In this document: positions 54,895 through 62,967 of the stretch, piece by piece
Layout of the letters: each line of letters starts with the position of its first letter
Numbering within the stretch: position 1 is the first letter of the stretch
Translations under genes and position numbers: made by a program
Notes under the pieces: generated by a model
Database searches by the model: none
Told to the model about the DNA's origin: nothing
What the model saw: the letters and a program-made list of their open reading frames with translations, nothing else
NCBI RefSeq assembly: GCF_016902345.1
Contig: NZ_JACJLR010000003.1
Coordinates: forward strand, 124,001 to 188,000
Reading direction: 5' to 3'
DNA from: Mediterraneibacter glycyrrhizinilyticus
GTDB taxonomy: Bacteria; Bacillota; Clostridia; Lachnospirales; Lachnospiraceae
DNA: 64,000 nt

Positions 54895-55020
54895 CATTCC
54901 CCCTGCCTCAGGTCCCATCGTTCTTATTATTTTATCGCCCTCAAATTTATAAGTTTATCTTATAACAATATATCTGTTATGTAAGTTTTCTAATACGGTA
55001 GTTTTCCGCACCCAGTTGCT

Positions 55021-55806
55021 CTATCCCTGTGTAAACCGGGAAAGGAACTGCTTTGTCCTCTCCTCCTCCGGATGCTCAAATACCTTCTCCGGAGTTCCCT
55101 GCTCCAGGATACAGCCGTCGTCCATAAAGATCACCTGGCTGGAGACGTCCCTTGCGAACGCCATCTCATGCGTCACAATGATCATGGTCGTTTCCTGATC
55201 CGCAAGCCCCTTGATCACCTTCAGCACTTCCCCTGTCAGTTCCGGATCAAGTGCTGACGTGGGCTCGTCAAAACAGAGGATGTCCGGTTTCAGAGCAAGA
55301 GCACGGGCGATCGCCACGCGCTGGCACTGTCCGCCCGAAAGCTGATGAGGATAATTTCCCATCCTGTCTTCCAGTCCCATCTGCACAAGGAGTTCCTTCG
55401 CCTCTGCCTCGATCTCTGCGAGAATCTCCTTCTTTCTCGCCTTGTAATCCGGCCGGACCTTTGCCAGGAGCTCTTTTGCAAGCATCACGTTTTCCAGCGC
55501 AGTATACTGGGGAAACAGATTGAAGGACTGGAACACCAGTCCGAAATGAAGCCGTTTCTTCCGGATCTGGGACTCCTGCATAGTGGCAGGATCTTCTGCA
55601 TCAAACAGGATCTCTCCGTTCACAGATATCTTTCCCCCTCCCGGCTGTTCCAGAAAGTTAAGGCAGCGAAGGAGCGTTGTCTTTCCGCTTCCTGATGACC
55701 CTATGATGGACAGCACCTGTCCTTTTTCGAGAGTGAAACTGATATCCTTGAGAACCTCAGTATTCTCAAAACTCTTATTCAGATGTTCTACTTCTAAGAT
55801 CGCCAT
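55021..55806 (-). CDS. Amino-acid ABC transporter ATP-binding protein
   Basis: ATPase subunit of a polar amino-acid importer (GlnQ/HisP type). 261 residues with Walker [11 protein letters not shown]-loop FQSFNLFPQ, signature LSGGQ, Walker B with [12 protein letters not shown] and H-loop VTHEM. The start at 55804-55806 (MAILEVEHL) is 8 bases from AGGAGG; the first of two possible ATGs is too close. Third gene of the binding protein/permease/ATPase operon. Confidence 0.93.
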   Translation of the reverse strand: MAILEVEHLNKSFENTEVLKDISFTLEKGQVLSIIGSSGSGKTTLLRCLNFLEQPGGGKISVNGEILFDAEDPATMQESQIRKKRLHFGLVFQSFNLFPQYTALENVMLAKELLAKVRPDYKARKKEILAEIEAEAKELLVQMGLEDRMGNYPHQLSGGQCQRVAIARALALKPDILCFDEPTSALDPELTGEVLKVIKGLADQETTMIIVTHEMAFARDVSSQVIFMDDGCILEQGTPEKVFEHPEEERTKQFLSRFTQG

Positions 55807-55818
55807 ATCATCCACCTC

Positions 55819-56505
55819 CTATCTGAAATAATCCAGCTTCTTCTCCAGCCTTCCAAGGAGGACAGTCAGGATCCCGTTGAAGATCAGATAGTAGACTGCC
55901 GTGAAAAACAGAGGCCAGATCGCGCCGGAGATTCCCTGGGATCCTTTCAGGAAGGCCTGTCCTGCCCAGATGATCTCCTGGAGCGCAATGATCCGCGCCA
56001 GAGATGTATCTTTTACAAGGGTTATGATCTCGTTTGACATGGGCGGAACGATCCGTTTGATCATCTGAAGCAGCGTGACCTTGAAAAAGATCTGGCTTCT
56101 GGTCATGCCAAGCACAAGCCCTGCTTCTTCCTGTCCTTTCGGCACACCCTGGATCCCGCCTCTGTAGATTTCCGAGAAATAACATGCATAGTTAAAGATA
56201 AATGCCACAGAAGCGGCAAGAAAACGCCCCGACTCGCCGCCGCCCCAGATGGGGTTATCCAGCACAAGCCCGGGGAAATAATAAATGATCAGAAGCTGGA
56301 TCATCAGGGGTGTTCCCCTGACGATCCAGACAACGATCTTAGTCAGATAGCTTAAGGGACGGAACCGGGACATCGATCCGAACGAGATGATGAGTCCCAG
56401 CGGCACCGCACCCAGAAGTGTTACAAAAAACAGCTTCAGCGTCTGTATAAAGCCAATATTCAGCGATTGTATGACAATCGGAAATTGTTCTAATATCAGT
56501 TCCAT
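55819..56505 (-). CDS. Amino-acid ABC transporter permease
   Basis: HisM/GlnP-type permease of 228 residues with about five membrane helices, the EAA loop (EEAGLVLGMTRSQIFFKVTLLQ) that contacts the ATPase, and IYRGGIQGVP typical of the polar amino-acid group. Begins 22 bases after the binding protein gene. One permease, so it probably works as a homodimer. Confidence 0.93.
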   Translation of the reverse strand: MELILEQFPIVIQSLNIGFIQTLKLFFVTLLGAVPLGLIISFGSMSRFRPLSYLTKIVVWIVRGTPLMIQLLIIYYFPGLVLDNPIWGGGESGRFLAASVAFIFNYACYFSEIYRGGIQGVPKGQEEAGLVLGMTRSQIFFKVTLLQMIKRIVPPMSNEIITLVKDTSLARIIALQEIIWAGQAFLKGSQGISGAIWPLFFTAVYYLIFNGILTVLLGRLEKKLDYFR

Positions 56506-56527
56506 TTCAAAGTTCCACCTGTTTTTT

Positions 56528-57367
56528 CTACTGCTCGATCAGTGCAGCCTGTACTTTGTATGTCTCCGCGCATTCCTGCATGCTTCCGTCCGCATAACTC
56601 TCTGCAAAGAAATTGTTCAGTTCTTCCGCAAGATCAGAACCTTTGCGGAACCCAACTCCGTACTCTTCGCTGTTGAGTCCGATCGTATAGGTCAGATCTT
56701 CGTAGCTTGTCCCCTTTCCGATCATCGCTGACGCCATCAGAGAATCGATCACAGCCGCATCGCATGTGCCTCCCTCTACTTCCATCAGTGCGTCCGCCTG
56801 GGCAGTCACTGCGGTATAATTCAGTCCCAGTGCGCTCACCTGCTCTTCGCCGGCACTTCCTGCCTCAACCGCAAAATTCAGATCAGACAGACTGTCCGTA
56901 TCCTGATACTGGTCAGCCACGTCAGCAGGAACGACAACCACCTGCGCATTGTTCAGGTATGCATTGGTGCATTCCATTGCGCTTGTCACTTCATCTGTGA
57001 GCGTCATTCCGTTCCAGACACAGTCAATGGATTTTCCATCCAGTTCAAGCACTTTATTGTCCCAGTCGATCTCCACGAATTCTGCTTCAACGCCGAGACT
57101 CTCGGCAAACGCTTTCGCCATATCCGCGTCGAATCCGACCCATTCGCCATTCTCATCCTTGTAATCCATAGGCTCAAAATTTGTAATTCCCACCACAAGA
57201 GTGCCCTTATCTTTTACATACTGCATATCACTCTCCTGGGAATCGTCCGACGCTGTGTTGTCGGACGAAGCCGACGAATCGGCATTTGAGCTGTCAGATC
57301 CGCATCCCGGAAGCATGGAAACCGCAAAAGCCGCACACAATAAAACACTTAAGATCCTTCTTTTCAT
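56528..57367 (-). CDS. Amino-acid ABC transporter substrate-binding lipoprotein
   Basis: 279-residue SBP_bac_3 protein with lipoprotein signal (LPGC at about 19-22), an Asp/Ser-rich tether, then GTLVVGITNFEPMDY and GFDADMAKAFAESLGV, the family signature. The ligand is not predictable; the fold suits a polar amino acid or a cystine-type ligand. First gene of the importer operon, with its own promoter containing a dyad. Confidence 0.93.
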   Translation of the reverse strand: MKRRILSVLLCAAFAVSMLPGCGSDSSNADSSASSDNTASDDSQESDMQYVKDKGTLVVGITNFEPMDYKDENGEWVGFDADMAKAFAESLGVEAEFVEIDWDNKVLELDGKSIDCVWNGMTLTDEVTSAMECTNAYLNNAQVVVVPADVADQYQDTDSLSDLNFAVEAGSAGEEQVSALGLNYTAVTAQADALMEVEGGTCDAAVIDSLMASAMIGKGTSYEDLTYTIGLNSEEYGVGFRKGSDLAEELNNFFAESYADGSMQECAETYKVQAALIEQ

Positions 57368-57452
57368 AATATTACCCTCCCGCTGCCGCCTGTAAAAACG
57401 GCACTTTTTTCCTCTATCAATGAGTCACTGCACTACGATAAAGTACCGTTGT

Positions 57453-57481
57453 ATTCTACCACACGGTCACTTCCGTGTCAA
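57453..57481 (-). promoter_or_regulatory. Promoter of the amino-acid importer
   Basis: TTGACA (57476-57481), 17-bp spacer, TAGAAT (57453-57458). Confidence 0.75.
57461..57478. promoter_or_regulatory. Candidate operator between -35 and -10 of the importer promoter
   Basis: ACACGG-N6-CCGTGT is a perfect 6-bp dyad that fills most of the promoter spacer and overlaps the -35. A bound repressor would block RNA polymerase. Confidence 0.55.
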
Positions 57482-57527
57482 TTCATTTCTGACAGTTCAG
57501 CCATAAGGTGAAGGGCTAAGATCCCTC

Positions 57528-58295
57528 CTATCCATGACTTCTGCGGTGCTGTCTCTTCCACTTTTCCAGAAGGACCGGGTTGGGCTCAATCTGAAGATTT
57601 TCTTTGATCTCATCGATCTCCTGTCTCATCTGAGCATTGACTTCCATATATTCTTCATGCTTTGTGATCAGAATATGATATTCTTCCATTGACATATATT
57701 TATATGAAGCATAGAGATAAGGCTTGAGAAGCGCCTTGTCCTCACAGATCTGATAAGCCCGGTCATACATCCTGGCTGATTCCTGATACAGAAAGAGCCG
57801 GCCATATGCCGCTCCCAGTCCGGCATAGATCTTCCCGTAAAATTTTTCGTCTACGCTCTCATCCTTCTCCTGATTCAGGATCGCCTGATAGACCAGGATC
57901 GCCTCCTCGATCTCACCGCTTTCCAAAAGGTTGTCACCTTTGTATTTCTGCCGTTCGATATCCCTCTGGTTCTTTAAGTGTTCCAGGACATTCTGGATAT
58001 GGATCATCTGAGGCTCCCGGTAGATCCGGGATGCCTTCAGAATCGTCAGGACAAATTTTTCCACCGATCCGCGCAGCCGCAGAACATCCCGCAAGCTGTC
58101 CGCAAGGGCAGCCATTCCGATCTCCTCCTCGATCCAGGTGCAGAGCTGCTCATTCATGATCGTATAGTCGATCAGATAAAGATTGTTGCACAGATAGTAG
58201 CAGAGCTCTTCAATCGTGAAGATCCGGCAGTGGATCCGCGTGATCTCATAGGGATGTGTCGCATGCTTGTCATGACAAAGAATTAAATTTCCCAT
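57528..58295 (-). CDS. Helical-repeat (TPR-like) protein of the DUF5717/DUF5716 operon
   Basis: 255 residues, no signal or membrane segment. The N-terminal half is helical with a conserved HKHATHPYEI-like start and the segment EELCYYLCNNLYLID; the middle (about 125-195) has two TPR-like pairs (GDNLLESGEIEEAILVYQAIL, YAGLGAAYGRLFLYQESARMYDRAYQIC). The C-terminus is a charged helix. The start is the second of two adjacent ATGs, 5 bases from AGGAGG. It overlaps the DUF5716 gene by 26 bases, so synthesis is coupled. No known function; probably an adaptor for its neighbours. Confidence 0.75.
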   Translation of the reverse strand: MGNLILCHDKHATHPYEITRIHCRIFTIEELCYYLCNNLYLIDYTIMNEQLCTWIEEEIGMAALADSLRDVLRLRGSVEKFVLTILKASRIYREPQMIHIQNVLEHLKNQRDIERQKYKGDNLLESGEIEEAILVYQAILNQEKDESVDEKFYGKIYAGLGAAYGRLFLYQESARMYDRAYQICEDKALLKPYLYASYKYMSMEEYHILITKHEEYMEVNAQMRQEIDEIKENLQIEPNPVLLEKWKRQHRRSHG

Positions 58296-59553
58296 CATTG
58301 CCTCCTAAATGTATGATCTTCTCCGCCTGGAAATCCGTGGGCAGGAAGAAGTCTCCGAACCCCACGTCTTTTACGGTGATCTTGCAGGTCTTCTCGTCCA
58401 GAAACAGCGTTTCAATCTGAAGTCTCATAGAATACTCCGCCCGTTTCGGGAATTTCTCCAGCGAGATTCTCTCCGTTTTCAGCGTCCCCTGGGTCAGGGA
58501 TTCAATGTGGAACTCGATGTCCTCCACATCTTCCATGATCACTTCCCACTGATTGTTTGACTCATACCAGTGTGCTCCCCAGGAAACGATCGGATACCAC
58601 ATTTCCTGCCCGTCCACACGCATATTGACCGTGATCTGATCCGTCAGTTTATCTTCCGAGAGATAGACCGGATTTTCTATGTGCATATAAAGCTTCCGGT
58701 ACGCCGTATAGCAGGCTCCCTTACTGTACAGGTTATTCCCGATAAACGCGCGTCTCCCGTTGCACAGCACGCGGAGTGCTTTGGGGTACCAGTCATTCTC
58801 AAACCCTTCCCCTGTCAGAAAGACCGATGAGACGATCCGTTTGTCAAACACACTCTCAATGAACTTGCAGAACATGGCATCTGCCTCTTTCGCCTTATCC
58901 TCGTTCAGCACCGGATAGACCATGGCAAGTTCTTTCATATGTGCGCTGGCCACCTCATCCACGGTCACAAAGGTTGTCTTCCCCCCTCCCAGACCGGGTT
59001 TAAGCCGGCGCAGCATATATGCTCTGATCTCGTTTCTGTCACAGCAGAAGAGCGCCGCGTCATACTGCCACAGCTCCTTAGGCTGGTAAAAAAGATAATT
59101 GCAGAAGCTCTCTTTATAATCCTGTATAAAGATATGCCGCTTATCAATGTTCATCCGCACCGCGATCCCCCGCAGCATCTGCGCCAGTTCTTCCGTCAGA
59201 GCCGGAACGCTGAACACGATCCCGTCGATCTGCGGAAACGGCTGGAGAGACATCTGGATAAACTGAGAAAGGAGCCACACCGCGTCGTAGGTCTCTTCCC
59301 CGAACTCGATCTTGTCGCCGGCAAGGCTGCGGCTTAAAAGCCGGGTCACAGTGAACCCCTCTTTGATCGAGACAAGACGCTTTGCCTCTTTTCCGTAAGC
59401 CCAGGTATCTCTCAGTTTCCCGATGATCAGAGGAATCTGATAGTTGTCAGAGTCTACCTCCAGAGTCTCCGGCTCCATCTGCTGATCATTGTAATAACTG
59501 ATCTGGCATGTCTTTTCATTTATCTCGTATCCTATTATATTGCCCTGTCCCAT
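58270..59553 (-). CDS. DUF5716 family protein (degenerate Hsp70/actin-like)
   Basis: 427 residues. The order of elements follows an Hsp70/actin-type fold: a start like IIGYEINEKTCQI in place of the GIDLGTT phosphate loop, then YQIPLIIGKL and WAYGKEAKRL, a VFSVPALTEELAQML segment, a second strand DAALFCCDRNEIRAYML, and FLTGEGFEND with GACYTAY near the C-terminal adenosine site. The catalytic loop residues are not conserved, so ATP binding is uncertain. AGGAGG is 10 bases before the ATG. 15 bases after the DUF5717 gene. Fold assignment is by reading only. Confidence 0.72.
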   Translation of the reverse strand: MGQGNIIGYEINEKTCQISYYNDQQMEPETLEVDSDNYQIPLIIGKLRDTWAYGKEAKRLVSIKEGFTVTRLLSRSLAGDKIEFGEETYDAVWLLSQFIQMSLQPFPQIDGIVFSVPALTEELAQMLRGIAVRMNIDKRHIFIQDYKESFCNYLFYQPKELWQYDAALFCCDRNEIRAYMLRRLKPGLGGGKTTFVTVDEVASAHMKELAMVYPVLNEDKAKEADAMFCKFIESVFDKRIVSSVFLTGEGFENDWYPKALRVLCNGRRAFIGNNLYSKGACYTAYRKLYMHIENPVYLSEDKLTDQITVNMRVDGQEMWYPIVSWGAHWYESNNQWEVIMEDVEDIEFHIESLTQGTLKTERISLEKFPKRAEYSMRLQIETLFLDEKTCKITVKDVGFGDFFLPTDFQAEKIIHLGGNDGKFNSLS

Positions 59554-59568
59554 GGAAAGGCACCCTCC

Positions 59569-62500
59569 TTAATACTGTTCAAACATATGCGACGCCACGG
59601 TATCTTCCAGCGCATATGCCCTCATCTTTCTCTCCCGCTCTCTCTCATCCTGCTCCAGAAGGATATCATTGAGCCTTCCGTATCTCCCCTGTTCACCCGG
59701 CACGACTTCCCGAATACTGGTCTCCTTGTCGCTCCTGTAGGAATTGCCGTCAATAGTCTCCTTGAAATAATATTTCAGTTTTTCATTGGCAAACAGCACA
59801 AATTTCTTCACATACAGATTCTCATACATAGGGGTAAGGACTTCCGTGGAATAATCCACAGACTCCCTGCCGCCTTTCTGAAGCTGGTAGTAGAGCATGA
59901 CCCTGCTTCCCTTCTGCCCCTTGTACTCGATCAGCACTTTATCCCAGAGCTGCAGTTCGATCAGCCAGTCTTTCTCGTACGCGAGGAAGAACGGGAAATA
60001 GATCTGTTTTCCACAGAGCTCCTGCAGGAATTTTTTCAGCGTCCTGCGGGTCTGGGACGTGTACTCTCTGGTCGAGTAGTACTTCAGCACCGCCAGTTTA
60101 CAGATATCAATGGTGGTCTCTCCCTTCTCATACTCCCTGCATATGATATCGATGACACTCTTTCCGATCCTTCTCTCTTCCACCACATATTCCCTTGAAA
60201 CATATGCAAGGTAAGCCTGCTGCAGACGGAAGTACGCTCCCTCCTCATAGTATTCCTCAAAGATCTGTGCTTCCTGGAACAGCTCTTCAGAAAAGAGCAT
60301 CTGAGTCAGAATCCTCTCCGCAAGCTTATGGGTATGGACTTCATAGTCCCGCGCCTCCCGCCAGAGCTGTTTCATATCCAGCGTAGCTCCGCAGTAATAG
60401 TTGGCAAGATATGTCAGGATCACCTTGTCATACTGGCGCTTTTTAAACAGATCAAAGCAGACATAGGTGAGAAAATCATCATTCTCATAATTGTTTTCCC
60501 TGATGTTCTTGCTGCACAGACTGAAGATCTCTTCCTCCGGGAAATTCTCCAGCCCTTTCTCGCGCACAGTCTCCAGGGTCAGTTCCTCCGTCTCTTCCTC
60601 CCTCCGGTTTCTCAGCAGTCCGTTAAGATACTTTCTGCACAGATCCATGTACCGGAGCTCATAGAAAAGCCGTTTGCTCTCATAGGGGATCGAATCGGTA
60701 TAATGTCTTCCGTCCTTTGCTTCCCACACAAGGCGGTCCGTCTTGGCATACAGGAATACCCTTGTCCCATTCTCAAGGTACGGCGCCTTCTGAGTGATCG
60801 TACCGTCCTCCGCGATCACATGGACAAACTTCATGTTCGGCACCTTTGTGGTGATCCAGTATGCGTGGCAGATATCATAGAGCGCTTTCACTCTTTCCGT
60901 GTTCATGGAAGATTCCACTATAAATCTTTTGTAGATAATGCGAAGCTGCTCGTCAATATTTCTCCGTTCAAGCTGATTCCACGCAAACGCCTCCATCTCA
61001 TCGCGGTAATGAGCGTAAATCTCACTTGCTTCATCCTCATAGGTAATCAGATTAGAGTAAAGGAACGCGCATTTATGATAATCCAGTGTATTCCCGTGCA
61101 TAAAATACAGGTATACCGAACGTGGCAGGGATTTGTGGAACTTCTCCGGCCTTGCCGCCGCCATATAATATTCGTAGAGCTGAGCGATCTTCAGCTCGTA
61201 CTCCACCGCTTTCTCGTACCATTTAAAATAACAGCTGTCCATACAATTCCCCTTGATCAGGAGAGTACAGATCGCTGTGAGGATCATGGACTCCTCATAC
61301 ATGTCATAAGCCATCTCCAGCACTTTGTAGAGATGTATGTCAAAAACTTTCATCTGGCTGGCAAGATTCGCCGTATACAGCGCCAGTTCCTTTGTCATCA
61401 GTTTATATTTCACTGCAAAGAGGAGGACTCTGACTTCAAATTTTCCCAGTTTTTTCAGGGATGAGCTCCTCTCACGGAAACACCGGAACGCCTGCATATA
61501 GAACCAGATACTATGGGATCTCTCCTCATAAAACTGGCGTTCCAGGACTCGCAGCCTCTCGCTGTAGATCTTGTACTCCGAATCTACTTCCACCAGCATG
61601 CAGAGGATGAGCCAGCTCTCCGGATGTTTCATGAAAGATCTGGACAGTTCCTCCGCCACTCTTCTCTGTCCGATCGTATCGTTGCTGAGAAGGGTGGTGA
61701 GATAAAGGTAATAGGAGCTGAATTCCACATCTTTTCCAATGGCAAACCGGTTGTAATTATAGGACTCCAGGATCCACTTCGCTTCCTCCGCCCTTCCGCC
61801 GATCAGGCAGATATGAGCGTTGACAAGAAGGTAGATCTCATTCTTTGGATCCGCGTCGCGGAGGCGGGTGATCCGCTTGACAGCATCATCTGTCCAGGAA
61901 GCAAGATCCTGCCGTCCGCTCTCATAGTTCAGGTATCCTTTCACGATCCCGGCGAACTCCATTTCATGGTCCCGGCGGTCCTCGTCCCGCTTTACATTCT
62001 TCTCCACCACGATCTCATAGGTAAGGGTCTCGTAGGGCGTATCCAGGATCACACGTCCGAAGTTGCTTCCGGAATGGAGGTTCTCCGTTGTGATAAAATA
62101 TTCCAACCGGTAGGAATTCCCGATAAATTCCTCTGTCGTGATGTGAGTGTGTTCCACATAGAGAAAATCCCCCTCGGTCCTCACATCGATCTCCAGATAT
62201 CCCCACGTGTTCTTTTTAATAGTGAAAGTTTCCTTACGTGCCTCAGTGAGAGACATGAACGCCCGGCTCTCCTCCTCCAGTGTCAGGAAGATCTTCTCCT
62301 TCTGCTTACAGCCCACCAGAAACTCCTCCAGAGCGTGCTGATCCAGTTCCCATTTGCGCATGTTGTCGTAAAGAGCCTGGATCCGGACATCCTCATATTT
62401 CAGGATCTCATAGAAGTCCCTGGAACGAAACAGTTTCTCAGCTTCCGCCGCATCCCGGAAGGCAAGCTTCTTGAAATCTTCCAGGCTCTGCACTTTTCCG

Positions 62501-62862
62501 TAATGTGTCATAACGAAGGGTTTCTCAATGATCGCCGTAAACGCGATATCGAACTCCCCTCCGTTGCAGACAATGGTAAACTTCCCGTGTTCCACATGTC
62601 CGGGCACCAGTCCCCTGCCGTCATATGTATAATAAATATTTACCGGGTTCCCGTCAAAGCCTTCCTCCTGGCACTGAACACGGTAAGAGGACGGGTAGAC
62701 AAGTCCGCGTATTGTCCCCTCCCCCTGGTTCTGGAGTGAAAAACTCCCTTTATATTCTTCCCCTTCGCCCACTCTCATGATAATGTGGGTTTCCGGAAAA
62801 ATGATCTCCGGCTGGGGGATATGAAAATCTCCTTTTGCAAAACGCTTGATCTTATTTTTCAA
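59569..62862 (-). CDS. DUF5717 family very large cytoplasmic protein
   Basis: 1097 residues without signal peptide or membrane helices. The first 130 residues form a beta-rich domain (PEIIFPETHIIMRVGEG, FSLQNQGEGTIRG), and a second similar one follows at about 215-300. From about 320 to the end it is a helical-repeat scaffold, with a beta segment near 680-710. The upstream frame begins GTG at 62871, but AGGTGA overlaps it and stands 5 bases before a TTG at 62860-62862, which I prefer. First gene of the operon, driven by the promoter at 62921. It may be a platform that holds the Hsp70-like and TPR proteins. Confidence 0.75.
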   Translation of the reverse strand: MKNKIKRFAKGDFHIPQPEIIFPETHIIMRVGEGEEYKGSFSLQNQGEGTIRGLVYPSSYRVQCQEEGFDGNPVNIYYTYDGRGLVPGHVEHGKFTIVCNGGEFDIAFTAIIEKPFVMTHYGKVQSLEDFKKLAFRDAAEAEKLFRSRDFYEILKYEDVRIQALYDNMRKWELDQHALEEFLVGCKQKEKIFLTLEEESRAFMSLTEARKETFTIKKNTWGYLEIDVRTEGDFLYVEHTHITTEEFIGNSYRLEYFITTENLHSGSNFGRVILDTPYETLTYEIVVEKNVKRDEDRRDHEMEFAGIVKGYLNYESGRQDLASWTDDAVKRITRLRDADPKNEIYLLVNAHICLIGGRAEEAKWILESYNYNRFAIGKDVEFSSYYLYLTTLLSNDTIGQRRVAEELSRSFMKHPESWLILCMLVEVDSEYKIYSERLRVLERQFYEERSHSIWFYMQAFRCFRERSSSLKKLGKFEVRVLLFAVKYKLMTKELALYTANLASQMKVFDIHLYKVLEMAYDMYEESMILTAICTLLIKGNCMDSCYFKWYEKAVEYELKIAQLYEYYMAAARPEKFHKSLPRSVYLYFMHGNTLDYHKCAFLYSNLITYEDEASEIYAHYRDEMEAFAWNQLERRNIDEQLRIIYKRFIVESSMNTERVKALYDICHAYWITTKVPNMKFVHVIAEDGTITQKAPYLENGTRVFLYAKTDRLVWEAKDGRHYTDSIPYESKRLFYELRYMDLCRKYLNGLLRNRREEETEELTLETVREKGLENFPEEEIFSLCSKNIRENNYENDDFLTYVCFDLFKKRQYDKVILTYLANYYCGATLDMKQLWREARDYEVHTHKLAERILTQMLFSEELFQEAQIFEEYYEEGAYFRLQQAYLAYVSREYVVEERRIGKSVIDIICREYEKGETTIDICKLAVLKYYSTREYTSQTRRTLKKFLQELCGKQIYFPFFLAYEKDWLIELQLWDKVLIEYKGQKGSRVMLYYQLQKGGRESVDYSTEVLTPMYENLYVKKFVLFANEKLKYYFKETIDGNSYRSDKETSIREVVPGEQGRYGRLNDILLEQDERERERKMRAYALEDTVASHMFEQY

Positions 62863-62920
62863 ATCCGTCACCTACTCATAATACTTATCTCTGCCAAAAG
62901 GCAAAAGAACGCTACTATGA

Positions 62921-62950
62921 ATTATAGCATCATTGAACAGTATCTGGCAA
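62921..62950 (-). promoter_or_regulatory. Promoter of the DUF5717 operon
   Basis: TTGCCA (62945-62950), 18-bp spacer, TATAAT (62921-62926). It sits between the transglutaminase stop and the DUF5717 start. Confidence 0.65.
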
Positions 62951-62967
62951 TGGAAGATTAGAAGAAT

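Noticed and set aside
54803-55020. Purine riboswitch upstream of purF
   Set aside because: No three-way-junction core motifs were found; only a promoter and a weak A/T-rich stem.
60328-62739. Long plus-strand frames opposite the DUF5717 gene
   Set aside because: No ribosome sites and shadow-like composition; the minus-strand gene has a promoter, operon context and family resemblance.
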